DNA of 64,000 nucleotides, taken from positions 3,472,001 through 3,536,000 of the forward strand of contig NZ_CP051230.1 of the NCBI RefSeq assembly GCF_017792385.1, given 5' to 3'. The translations under genes and the position numbers were made by a program. A model generated the notes under the pieces. The model saw nothing but the letters and a program-made list of their open reading frames with translations, was not told where the DNA came from and searched no databases. The stretch's first letter is position 1. Each line of letters starts with the position of its first letter. The stretch is from Hyphomonas sp. (GTDB taxonomy: Bacteria > Pseudomonadota > Alphaproteobacteria > Caulobacterales > Hyphomonadaceae). Positions 1 through 8,397 of this stretch are shown here, piece after piece.

Positions 1-1
1 G

Positions 2-922
2 GCGCGCATCTATCCTGCGGGTGCGCTGACCACTGGCCTGAAGGGCGAAGCAATGGCCGAAATCGGCTTGATGGCGGATGCCGGGGCCGTCCTGTTCACG
101 AATGGCGACAGCCCGGTGACCAACGCCTCCATTCAGAAGCGGGCCATGACCTATGCCGCCAGCCGCGGCGCTATCGTCATGAGCCGGCCCGACGATGGGG
201 CGCTGAAAGGCTCCGGCGTGATGAATGGAGGCGCTTTTGCCGCGCGCAAGGGATTGGCAGGCATTCCGCCCGAAGCTGAATGGATCGGTGCGGCCCGCGA
301 CCTGATGCTGGCGGAAGCCACAGGCTGCACGCTCATTCTCGACCAGGTCTCTACCCCACGGACGCTTGACCTTGTCCGTCAGTCGCGAGATCGCGGCGCC
401 AGCGTGTTCACCACGATTGCCGCCCACTCCCTGTTCTTCAACGAGATCGATGTCGGAGATTATCTCACCTATTGCAAGGTCAACCCGCCCTTCAGGGATG
501 AAGACACGCGGCAGGCGATGATCTCGGCGCTCGCAGCAGGCAAGATAGACGCGGTGGTCTCGGCGCATGATCCGCAACCCCCGGAGGAAAAGCGCCTTCC
601 CTTCGGCGAAGCCAGTTTTGGTGCAGCGGGGCTTGAAACCACTCTGGCTGCCCTGCTGAGCCTGGTCCATGACGGGCCGCTCGACCTGCTCGACGCGCTC
701 GCACCGCTGACCTGCAGACCCGCCGACATGCTCGGCCTTCCACAGGGACGACTGGCTGCAGCCACACCTGCAGACGTCATCCTGTTCGATCCAGGCAAAC
801 CCTGGTTGTGCGACCGCGACGAATTGCTGTCGCGCTCAACGAATTCCCCGTTTGATGGCCGGCGCCTTCAAGGCCGCGTGATGAAGACGCTGATCGGCGG
901 CAAATTCGTCTTCACCCGTTAG
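2..922 (+). CDS. pyrC: Dihydroorotase-like protein (PyrC family, divergent active site), 5' truncated
   Basis: The reading frame is open from the left edge, so the N-terminus lies outside the window; 306 residues are visible. The frame matches the amidohydrolase-fold dihydroorotase family of pyrimidine synthesis: GVMNGG, GLAGIPPEAEW, KVNPPFRDED and a C-terminal ADVILFDP/SPFDGRRL block. Canonical metal and catalytic motifs are altered: HxED reads RPDD, HVST reads QVST, TPHH reads AAHS and DHAPH reads AHDPQ. It may therefore be a non-catalytic partner of aspartate carbamoyltransferase, as known for PyrC' of Pseudomonas, or a poorly studied alphaproteobacterial subtype. plsY and dprA follow on the same strand. 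Family assignment is firm; activity is uncertain. Confidence 0.85.
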   Translation, partial: ARIYPAGALTTGLKGEAMAEIGLMADAGAVLFTNGDSPVTNASIQKRAMTYAASRGAIVMSRPDDGALKGSGVMNGGAFAARKGLAGIPPEAEWIGAARDLMLAEATGCTLILDQVSTPRTLDLVRQSRDRGASVFTTIAAHSLFFNEIDVGDYLTYCKVNPPFRDEDTRQAMISALAAGKIDAVVSAHDPQPPEEKRLPFGEASFGAAGLETTLAALLSLVHDGPLDLLDALAPLTCRPADMLGLPQGRLAAATPADVILFDPGKPWLCDRDELLSRSTNSPFDGRRLQGRVMKTLIGGKFVFTR

Positions 923-979
923 GTTTCCGGACTTGTCGAAACACACCTCCGGCCGTAAGAATTTCAATTGGAGATTGAT

Positions 980-1609
980 GTGACTGACCTGACCCCAGAA
1001 CTGGCATTTCCCTTGGCAGCCCTGTGTGGCTACCTCGCCGGATCCGTGCCCTTCGGTCTGCTGATCACGCGTGCGGCCGGACTCGGCGATATCCGCGCCA
1101 TCGGCTCAGGCAATATCGGCGCCACGAATGTTCTGCGCACCGGGCGCAAGGATCTGGCTCTTGCAACCTTGTTGCTCGACAGCCTGAAGGCCGGTCTCGT
1201 CGCTCTCGGCTTCGGTATTCTGGGGGGGCGAGAGCTGGGATTTGTGGCGGGCGCCTTCGCGTTCATCGGCCATTGCTATCCCGTCTGGCTCGGATTCAAG
1301 GGCGGCAAGGGCGTCGCAACCTATGCCGGCCTGCTCCCTTTTGTCTCCCTGCCCGGCTTTTTCGTGGCTGCGCCGGTCTGGCTGGGCCTGTTCGCCATCA
1401 CCCGCATCTCGTCACTGGCCGCGCTGACCGCCGCCGCTCTGGTTGCACCGGGCGCCTGGCTGCTGGGTGAACGGAACTTGTTCATCATAGGGGGGCTGGC
1501 ACTCCTGTCGCTGTTCGTGTTCTGGACACATCGCGCAAATCTGGGCCGTCTCCTGAAAGGGGAAGAGCCGAAATTCGGCGCGAAGAAACCTGACAGCCCG
1601 AGTGCATGA
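980..1609 (+). CDS. plsY: Glycerol-3-phosphate acyltransferase PlsY
   Basis: Inner-membrane enzyme that transfers the acyl group of acyl-phosphate to glycerol-3-phosphate, the first step of phospholipid synthesis. The roughly 209-residue protein shows the three PlsY signatures in order: GYLAGSVPFG near the N-terminus, GSGNIGATNVLR, and GFKGGKGVAT, between several hydrophobic segments. I prefer the GTG at 980 because GGAG at 970-973 lies 6 nt upstream; an in-frame TTG at 968 would add four residues and lacks a good ribosome site. The stop overlaps the dprA start by 4 nt (ATGA), so the two are translationally coupled. Confidence 0.93.
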   Translation: MTDLTPELAFPLAALCGYLAGSVPFGLLITRAAGLGDIRAIGSGNIGATNVLRTGRKDLALATLLLDSLKAGLVALGFGILGGRELGFVAGAFAFIGHCYPVWLGFKGGKGVATYAGLLPFVSLPGFFVAAPVWLGLFAITRISSLAALTAAALVAPGAWLLGERNLFIIGGLALLSLFVFWTHRANLGRLLKGEEPKFGAKKPDSPSA

Positions 1610-2709
1610 CGGCGCCGCGAGCCCTCGGTGATGCAGACCGCATCGACTGGGTCAGGCTCGCGCGGACACCGAATGTCGGCCCCGTAACATTTGCCCAGCT
1701 GCTGCACAGATTTGGCACGCCCGCGGCCGCACTGGACGCGCTGCCGGAACTTACCCGAAAGGCCCGCCGCAGGTTCCAGCCTCCAAGCCGTGCCGATATC
1801 GAACGGGAACTTGAACAGACCCGTCAGTATGGCGCCCGCATCATTGCGAGCTGCGAGCCGGAATTTCCGCAACTCCTGAAGGCGCTGGATCCACCTCCGC
1901 CCGTTCTGGCCACTCTCGGCAATACGGATCTTGCCGCTCAACCAACCGTCGCCATTGTAGGCGCGCGCAATGCGTCGGCGGCCGGGCGCAAGATGGCGCG
2001 CGACATGGCTGGCGGGCTGGGACAGGCAGGCTGGGTCACTGTGTCCGGCCTGGCCCGGGGCATAGACGGCGAAGCGCATGCAGCCAGCTTGCAGACCGGC
2101 ACAATTGCGGTGCTTGGCGGAGCGGTGGATCATGTCTACCCACCCCAGCATGACCGGCTCTATGCGGAAATTGCCGCCAAAGGCCTGATCCTTTCCGAAA
2201 CGGCTTTCGGCCACCGCGCCAAGGCGCAGGATTTCCCTCGCCGCAATCGCATCATCACCGGTCTTTGCCGGGGTGTCATCGTGGTCGAGGCGGCAGAGCG
2301 TTCAGGTTCGCTGATTTCGGCACGAATGGCAGGCGAACAGGGCCGCGAAGTGATGGCGGTGCCAGGATCCCCCCTCGATCCCCGCTCAGCCGGCACAAAC
2401 CGGCTCATCCGCCAGGGCGCAACGCTCGTCCGGCATGTGGACGATGTACTCGAAGTTCTGGACAGCCTTCCCCTGACAGGCGTCTCTGCCCCTCTAACGC
2501 CGTTCGCGGATCCGGCTGCGTCCGGCGCCCCGCCAGAAGACCTTCAAACCCGCATTCTTCAGGCCTTGTCGTTCAACCCGATGCCGATTGGCGAAATCGC
2601 CCGGGCTGCAGGTGCTTCCTATCCGCAATGTGCGGCCATGCTGATGGAACTGGAACTGGCGGGCGACGCAGTAACCTTGCCGGGTGGTCTCGCCTGTCGG
2701 GCTGCATGA
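1606..2709 (+). CDS. dprA: DNA-processing protein DprA
   Basis: DprA/Smf binds incoming single-stranded DNA and loads RecA during transformation. The 367-residue protein has an N-terminal SAM-like helical part (VGPVTFAQLL), a central Rossmann-like domain (AIVGARNASAAG, SGLARGIDGEAH, AVLGGAVDHVYPP, FPRRNRIITGL, SGSLISARMAGEQGREVMAV), and a C-terminal winged-helix (about residues 305-365, IGEIARAAGASYPQC) found in many but not all DprA proteins. It overlaps plsY by 4 nt. No other competence genes are in the window, so a role in natural transformation here is inference. Confidence 0.95.
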   Translation: MTAPRALGDADRIDWVRLARTPNVGPVTFAQLLHRFGTPAAALDALPELTRKARRRFQPPSRADIERELEQTRQYGARIIASCEPEFPQLLKALDPPPPVLATLGNTDLAAQPTVAIVGARNASAAGRKMARDMAGGLGQAGWVTVSGLARGIDGEAHAASLQTGTIAVLGGAVDHVYPPQHDRLYAEIAAKGLILSETAFGHRAKAQDFPRRNRIITGLCRGVIVVEAAERSGSLISARMAGEQGREVMAVPGSPLDPRSAGTNRLIRQGATLVRHVDDVLEVLDSLPLTGVSAPLTPFADPAASGAPPEDLQTRILQALSFNPMPIGEIARAAGASYPQCAAMLMELELAGDAVTLPGGLACRAA

Positions 2710-2860
2710 CGACGCCCTGTGACTCGACTGCATCGCCAGATGCATGAAAATTCAGCCATCGGGGCCTGATGTCTGGACGATTCCCCCCTTCCTCTCTAAG
2801 GCTGCCAAAGGACATGCACGCCGCATCAGGTGTGACGAGAGACTGGTAAAGGTACGCGTT

Positions 2861-5047
2861 TTGGCAAAATGGCATCATGTTGCGGCCGCGCTTGGTTTGG
2901 CGGTCTGTCTCCCCTGGTACGCCATTGCCCAGGACGACGCAGCCGCGCCGCAACCCGCAGGCCAGGACGAACGGGTCGTGCTGGAAGCCGACTATGTCTA
3001 CGAGGTTCGCGACGAGAACAAGCTGGTCGCCGAAGGCAATGTCGAAGCACTTTATCAGGGACGCATCCTGCGCGCTGACCGGATTGTCTATGACCGGACG
3101 ACAGACAAGGTCCGGGCCAGTGGCAATGTCATCATCATAGACGAGACCGGCAGCCAGCAATTTGCTGACGAGGTCGAAGTCGATTCGCGCCTGTCGGATG
3201 GATATGCGATCGGGTTCTCGGCCCGTCTGGAGGATGGCGCCACTGTGGCTGCCAATTCGGCCATCCGTCAGTCCAATGGCGTGAACGCGCTGGACCAGGT
3301 GGTCTATACGGCCTGTCCGGTCTGTGAAGAGAAGAAGACCCCGACCTGGGCCGTGCGGGCGCGCCGAGCCGTGCTGGATCAGGAAAGCCAGATGATTTCC
3401 TACCGCGACGCGGTGATCGAGATTGCAGGCATCCCCGTCTTCTACCTGCCCTTTCTGGCGCATCCCGACCCGACCTCCGAACGGCGCTCCGGCCTGCTGA
3501 TCCCGTCGGCCGGCAATTCGTCAAAACTGGGCTGGTTCTACCAGCAACCCTACTATTGGGCCGTCTCGGAGCATTCGGACCTGACGATCTCACCCATGGT
3601 CAGCCAGAATGTGAACCCGCTTCTGGAACTGGATTTCCGCAAACGGTTCTATTCCGGATCGATCAATCTCAATACCAGCTTTACCTACGAGCAGGACTTC
3701 GACAGCGATGGCGAATTGTTCGGGGAAGAACGCCTTCGCGGCCACGTTTATGGCAATGGCCTGTTTGCGATCAACAATGAATGGAAATGGGGCTTTGGGG
3801 TCGAACACCAGTCCGATGATTTGTATGATCGCCGCTATGACATCGACGGTCAGAATGAACAGCGCGGACTGTATTCCAGCGCACCGCGCCGACTGTTGTC
3901 CCAATTGTTCGCAACCGGACAGGGCGATGATTATTACGCAGATGTCGCCCTCCTGAAATTTCAGGGCCTTCGCGAAGGTGATGATGACGCCGAACTGCCG
4001 ACGGCGCTCCCTGTATTCTACAGCGAGAAATTCTGGGATCTGGGCAAATGGGGCTTCGCAAGCGTGAACGCCTCCAGCGCCATTCTGGAGCGGGACATCG
4101 GGGAGGACAGCCATCGCGTCAGTGTCGGCGCTGACTGGTCGGATCTGAACATCCTGCCCGGCGGCTTCACATTCGAACCATTCGCTGAAGTGCGGGCGGA
4201 CTATTACGGACTCGACGAAGACGAATCCGGCGAGGAAAGCGTGACGCGCGCTCTGGGCAATGTGGGCGGCAAGCTCGCCTATCCAATGGTACGGCCCGGC
4301 AAGGTGGTCGATGTCATGCTGGAGCCCGCCGTCATGGCCGCGTGGGGCACGTCCAATTCAAATGATGACGTGATCCCAAATGAAGACAGTCTGCTCTTCG
4401 AAGCGGACGAGTCTGTGTTGTTCGACGCCAATGGTTTCGGCGCCTATGACCTGTTCGAGGGTGATGGCAAACTCGCTGCCGGGATCACGGCGCGCGCGCT
4501 CTGGAAAAATGGTCCGGATCTCAGCACAACGATTGGCAAGCGCTGGCGGTCCCGCCCCGATGATGCCTTTGACGCGACCAGCAACCTGGACGGCACATCC
4601 TCTGACTGGATCATTGCAGCCACGGCAGATTTCGGCCGGAAACTGCGCATCGACACGCATGCGCGCCTCGACGAGGACGGCTTCAGCCTGAATCGGATCG
4701 ACGCAAAAATATCTTCGAATTACAAGAGACTGCGTGCTGTCGCGCAATACTACAAGGTGGATGAACGCATCTCGACCACTGGCGAGAGTGATGAGGGGAT
4801 ATTCCTGCGGGGCGAGTTCCGTGTGACCAGCCAGTATTCCGTGTTTGCCGGACAATTGCGGGACATCTCGGACAATCTCAACGCAAAACAGGAATATGGC
4901 ATTGCCTTCGAGGACGATTGTTCTCGCTTCGAGATCGTCTATCAGCGCTCCGAGCTTCAGGACCGGACGCTCGGACCGGAGGAAAACATCCAGTTCCGGT
5001 TCTCCCTCAAGACAATCGGTGATTTCGGGTCCAGCGAGTTCGATTGA
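2861..5047 (+). CDS. lptD: LPS-assembly outer-membrane protein LptD (OstA)
   Basis: LptD forms the outer-membrane beta-barrel that, with LptE, inserts lipopolysaccharide into the outer leaflet. The frame is open from an ATG at 2744, but I choose TTG 2861: AAAGG lies 8 nt upstream and it places a signal peptide (AALGLAVCLPWYAIAQ) at the N-terminus. The upstream start would put about 39 hydrophilic residues before that signal. The periplasmic OstA jellyroll follows (VVLEADYVYEVRDENKLVAEG, RADRIVYDRTTDKVRASGNV), then the barrel with many aromatic strands. The mature protein is about 700 residues, usual for the family. surA lies immediately downstream, a common pairing in proteobacteria, consistent with joint outer-membrane biogenesis. 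Confidence 0.93.
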   Translation: MAKWHHVAAALGLAVCLPWYAIAQDDAAAPQPAGQDERVVLEADYVYEVRDENKLVAEGNVEALYQGRILRADRIVYDRTTDKVRASGNVIIIDETGSQQFADEVEVDSRLSDGYAIGFSARLEDGATVAANSAIRQSNGVNALDQVVYTACPVCEEKKTPTWAVRARRAVLDQESQMISYRDAVIEIAGIPVFYLPFLAHPDPTSERRSGLLIPSAGNSSKLGWFYQQPYYWAVSEHSDLTISPMVSQNVNPLLELDFRKRFYSGSINLNTSFTYEQDFDSDGELFGEERLRGHVYGNGLFAINNEWKWGFGVEHQSDDLYDRRYDIDGQNEQRGLYSSAPRRLLSQLFATGQGDDYYADVALLKFQGLREGDDDAELPTALPVFYSEKFWDLGKWGFASVNASSAILERDIGEDSHRVSVGADWSDLNILPGGFTFEPFAEVRADYYGLDEDESGEESVTRALGNVGGKLAYPMVRPGKVVDVMLEPAVMAAWGTSNSNDDVIPNEDSLLFEADESVLFDANGFGAYDLFEGDGKLAAGITARALWKNGPDLSTTIGKRWRSRPDDAFDATSNLDGTSSDWIIAATADFGRKLRIDTHARLDEDGFSLNRIDAKISSNYKRLRAVAQYYKVDERISTTGESDEGIFLRGEFRVTSQYSVFAGQLRDISDNLNAKQEYGIAFEDDCSRFEIVYQRSELQDRTLGPEENIQFRFSLKTIGDFGSSEFD

Positions 5048-5208
5048 TTCGGGCCCGAACGCAGTAGGGGACACGCCGGTCATGCCCTAAATTTCCGTAA
5101 GGATTCAGGGAAGACTGCCCTCATCCGTTGCGCTGGGATACAAGACTAGTATGGTCCGGCAGATAAAATTGCCATGGGGCCCGGCTGGGCACTCAACGGA
5201 GGCCATGT

Positions 5209-6453
5209 ATGGTTCGTCAGTTTATCGCCGCTGCTGTTCTCGCGGCCCTTCCGGTCGGCAGTAGCGCCATCGCACAGGAGGCGAGCGCGCCTGAACGCCT
5301 GGCCCTCGAAGGCGTGGCGGCCATCGTGAATGACCGTCCGATCTCCTATTCCGATGTGCGCCAGCGCGCGCGGCTCCTCCTGCTCAGCCTTGGGGGCCAG
5401 CAACCAACCCAGGAACAGATCCAGCAGATCACCGGCCAGGCGCTGGAGCAACTGATCGACGAGCAGCTGCAGCTCGAGAAAGCGGCCGAATTCGAACTCG
5501 AAATTGCCCCCGAAGAAGTCAATGCTGCCGTAGATGACATGGCGCGCCAGTCGGGTGCCAGCGGAGACCAGTTGAAACAGCAATTGCTGGCGGCCGGCGT
5601 GAACCCGACCAGCCTGGAAGAGCAGATGCGGGCCGAGATCGCATGGAACCGCGTGATGAGCGGCCTGTACGGCTCACGCATCCGGATTTCGGACAACCAA
5701 GTCGACGAACAGTTGAGCCGCGTGCGAAATTCCCTGCAACAAACGCAGTACCGGATTTCGGAGATCTTCCTCTACGCACCTGACCCGGAAACCCAGTCTC
5801 AGGCCATGCAGGCGGCCAATTCGATTATCGAGCAGCTGAAACAGGGCGCCGATTTCCGTATCGCGGCACAACGGATTTCCTCAGCACCGACCTCGGCGAC
5901 TGGGGGGGACATGGGATGGATCACCACAGGTGATCTGGACCCGGTCCTGGCCGAAGCTGTGGAAGCCTCTGTCGGCCCCGGCCTGCTCGGGCCGATCGCC
6001 ACGGAAAACGGGATCTACATTCTGAACGTCGCAAACAAGCGCGAGCCGGCAAAACTGACGACCAAAGTCGACCTGATGCGCCTTCAGGTTACTGATGGCA
6101 GCGAAGCCGACCTCAAGGGCGCCCTCGCCCAAATCGAGACCTGCGACGACGTTCAGAGCGTGTCCAATTCGAAATCCAATTTGCGGCATGCCGACCTTGA
6201 TGACATCGACGTCGAGGAACTGGGATCGGAAGGCAAGGCACTGGTTCTGGCCACGGAAGTCGGGCAACCGACAGAGATCTTCGCGGCTGGCGGCGGTCTG
6301 GCAGTCATGTATGTCTGCCGCCGGGAAGACGGCGCCGAAGCCCTGCCCTCCCGCGACGACCTGAAGGGCCGCCTGAAGGATCAGGAACTCAACATGATTT
6401 CCGAGCGGGAACTGCGTGATCTGCGCCGCGAGGCGACGATTATCTACCGCTAG
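5209..6453 (+). CDS. surA: Periplasmic chaperone / peptidyl-prolyl isomerase SurA
   Basis: SurA escorts unfolded outer-membrane proteins across the periplasm. The 414-residue protein has a signal peptide cleaved near SSAIAQ, an N-terminal SurA helical domain (GVAAIVNDRPISYSDV, EQLIDEQLQLEKA), and a parvulin-type PPIase domain from about residue 180 (QYRISEIFLYAPD, DMGWITTGDLDPVL, GLLGPIATENGIYILNV). A more diverged C-terminal half may hold remnants of the second parvulin domain. GGAGG 3-7 nt before the ATG supports the start. It sits between lptD and pdxA, the lptD-surA-pdxA-rsmA order seen in many Gram-negative bacteria. Confidence 0.92.
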   Translation: MVRQFIAAAVLAALPVGSSAIAQEASAPERLALEGVAAIVNDRPISYSDVRQRARLLLLSLGGQQPTQEQIQQITGQALEQLIDEQLQLEKAAEFELEIAPEEVNAAVDDMARQSGASGDQLKQQLLAAGVNPTSLEEQMRAEIAWNRVMSGLYGSRIRISDNQVDEQLSRVRNSLQQTQYRISEIFLYAPDPETQSQAMQAANSIIEQLKQGADFRIAAQRISSAPTSATGGDMGWITTGDLDPVLAEAVEASVGPGLLGPIATENGIYILNVANKREPAKLTTKVDLMRLQVTDGSEADLKGALAQIETCDDVQSVSNSKSNLRHADLDDIDVEELGSEGKALVLATEVGQPTEIFAAGGGLAVMYVCRREDGAEALPSRDDLKGRLKDQELNMISERELRDLRREATIIYR

Positions 6454-6476
6454 GCCTTGCGCGGCGTGCGGATTGA

Positions 6477-7499
6477 GTGAAAACCGCCAGAGTGACTGAC
6501 ATTGCACACACTCCACTCGCCGTGACCATGGGCGATCCTGCAGGCGTAGGCCCCGGTATCACCGGCGCGGCGTGGACGAAATTACGTGACCAGGTCGAAC
6601 ACGCCTTCTTCGTGATCGGCGCACTGGAACTCTATGAAGGCCGCGTTCCCGTTCACCCGATTGTCGATCCGGGCGAGGCCTGCGAGGTATTCTCCAACGC
6701 GCTGCCGGTCCTGTCGCTGCCGGGCGTTCCGCAGGTCGAGCCGGGCAAGCCGGATGTCGGCGCGTCCACCGCCATTCTGGCCTCGATAGAACAGGCCACC
6801 GAACTCTGTCTGTCTTCGGCCGTGTCTGGCATGGTGACCAATCCCATCAACAAGGCGCTTCTCTATGGAGCGGGTTTCCGGCACCCGGGCCATACGGAAT
6901 TTGTCGCCGCCCTCTGTGACGCGGCCTGCGAGACTCCGTCGAGGCCCGTCATGCTCCTGACCGGCGGCGGCCTGCGCGTCGCGCTGGCAACCATTCATGT
7001 CCCGCTCAAGGACGTGCCCGATTTGCTGGACACGATCAAACTGGTCGAACTCGGCAAGACCGTCGCCGAGGCCATGCGACAGGACTTTGCCATCCCCGCG
7101 CCGTGCCTCGCTTTCACGGGTCTCAATCCTCATGCCGGGGAAGACGGCACGATTGGCCGGGAAGAAATCGACATCATCAACCCCGCGGCCGCCATTCTGC
7201 GCGAACAGGGTATCGACATGTCCGACGCCCGGTCCGGCGATACGGTTTTCGCTGAGGCCCTGTCCGGCCGCTTCGACGCCATTATTGCCATGACGCATGA
7301 CCAGGGCCTCATCCCGGTCAAGACGCTGGACATGTGGGGCGGCGTGAACACGACTCTTGGACTGCCTATCGTCCGTACCAGCCCGGACCATGGTACGGGC
7401 TACGACGCCGCTGCTGCCGGTACCGCTCGCCCCGACAGCCTGATTGCCGCCATCCGCCAGGCACGGCTGATTGCCAACAATCGAAAGACAAACGCATGA
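6477..7499 (+). CDS. pdxA: 4-hydroxythreonine-4-phosphate dehydrogenase PdxA
   Basis: NAD-dependent enzyme of the DXP-dependent pyridoxal 5'-phosphate route; it oxidises 4-phosphohydroxy-L-threonine. The 340 residues carry the family hallmarks AVTMGDPAGVGPG at the N-terminus, VTNPINKALL, GHTEF (metal-binding His), GLNPHAGEDG and THDQGLIPVK (metal-binding His). The start is a GTG at 6477; a second in-frame GTG at 6492 is possible. The stop overlaps the rsmA start (ATGA), matching the usual pdxA-rsmA coupling. Confidence 0.95.
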   Translation: MKTARVTDIAHTPLAVTMGDPAGVGPGITGAAWTKLRDQVEHAFFVIGALELYEGRVPVHPIVDPGEACEVFSNALPVLSLPGVPQVEPGKPDVGASTAILASIEQATELCLSSAVSGMVTNPINKALLYGAGFRHPGHTEFVAALCDAACETPSRPVMLLTGGGLRVALATIHVPLKDVPDLLDTIKLVELGKTVAEAMRQDFAIPAPCLAFTGLNPHAGEDGTIGREEIDIINPAAAILREQGIDMSDARSGDTVFAEALSGRFDAIIAMTHDQGLIPVKTLDMWGGVNTTLGLPIVRTSPDHGTGYDAAAAGTARPDSLIAAIRQARLIANNRKTNA

Positions 7500-8335
7500 G
7501 TGGCAGTGACGATACTCCCGGCCTGACGCAAGCCACCGCCCGCAAGGCACTTGGACAGCATTTCCTGTTCGATCCTGACATTCTGAAACGGACTGCCCTC
7601 GCTGCAGGCCCGGTGGCGGGCCGGACGGTGATCGAAGTCGGGCCCGGTCCGGGCGGTCTGACCCGCGCCCTGCTGGATCAGGGCGCCGGGAAGGTGATTG
7701 CGGTCGAGGCCGACGAACGGTTCGCAGACGCGCTCCGTTCCTGGCCGGAGGCACAGGACGGTCGCCTGCATGTTATCCTGAAAGACGCCCGAAAGGTCCG
7801 TTGGGAATCCGTTCTGGAGGAACTTGGCGCCAGCCAGCCCGCCATGATTGTTGCTAACCTTCCGTACAATGTCGGGACGCCGCTATTGGTCAACTGGCTG
7901 AAGGCTGGCCCGTGGCGGGGGGAAATGGCCCTCATGTTCCAGAAAGAGGTCGCTGAACGGATCTGCGCAAAGCCGAATTCGGATCATTATGGCCGGCTGG
8001 CTGTGCTGGCTCACGCCGTTTGCGATCCTCACATCGCCTTTACGTTGCCGCCCGGCGCATTTCGGCCGCCGCCGAAGGTGGATAGCGCGGTCGCGGTTCT
8101 GCACCCGCTTCCAGCAGAGCGCGTGTTCCCGCACCTTGCAAAGCTGGAAGAAGTCGCGGGTGCTGCGTTCGGCCAGCGCCGGAAAATGCTGCGCGCTGCC
8201 CTGAAACCCCTGGCCAAGCGGCACGGCCTGAAGGCCGCGGATTGGCTGCAGGACCTCGGCATCGACCCGACGGCGCGTGCCGAAACGCTGACTCAGGATG
8301 AGTTCCGCCACATGGCATCGTCACTGGTGAAATAG
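7496..8335 (+). CDS. rsmA: 16S rRNA (adenine1518/1519-N6)-dimethyltransferase RsmA
   Basis: KsgA-type methyltransferase that dimethylates two adjacent adenosines in the 3' hairpin of 16S rRNA late in 30S assembly. The 279-residue protein shows ARKALGQHFLFD at the N-terminus, the SAM-binding VIEVGPGPGGLTRALL, the acidic IAVEADERF, the catalytic NLPYNV, and FRPPPKVDSAVAVL. The ATG at 7496 overlaps the pdxA stop; an in-frame start at 7334 lies wholly inside pdxA and is rejected. It ends 62 nt from the convergent katG end, with a strong hairpin between. Confidence 0.96.
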   Translation: MSGSDDTPGLTQATARKALGQHFLFDPDILKRTALAAGPVAGRTVIEVGPGPGGLTRALLDQGAGKVIAVEADERFADALRSWPEAQDGRLHVILKDARKVRWESVLEELGASQPAMIVANLPYNVGTPLLVNWLKAGPWRGEMALMFQKEVAERICAKPNSDHYGRLAVLAHAVCDPHIAFTLPPGAFRPPPKVDSAVAVLHPLPAERVFPHLAKLEEVAGAAFGQRRKMLRAALKPLAKRHGLKAADWLQDLGIDPTARAETLTQDEFRHMASSLVK

Positions 8336-8343
8336 GCCGGAAC

Positions 8344-8377
8344 GAAAAAGCGGCGCCCCGGTCACCCGGGACGCCGC
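8344..8377 (-). terminator. Rho-independent terminator of katG
   Basis: The stem pairs 8350-8355 with 8372-8377, has one mismatch, then pairs 8357-8361 with 8366-8370 around a 4-nt loop. On the minus strand it is followed directly by five U (A tract 8345-8349), so it best serves katG. It may also limit readthrough from rsmA, although no T-run follows on the plus side. Confidence 0.85.
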
Positions 8378-8397
8378 GAAAAACAGTCGTGCAGACG

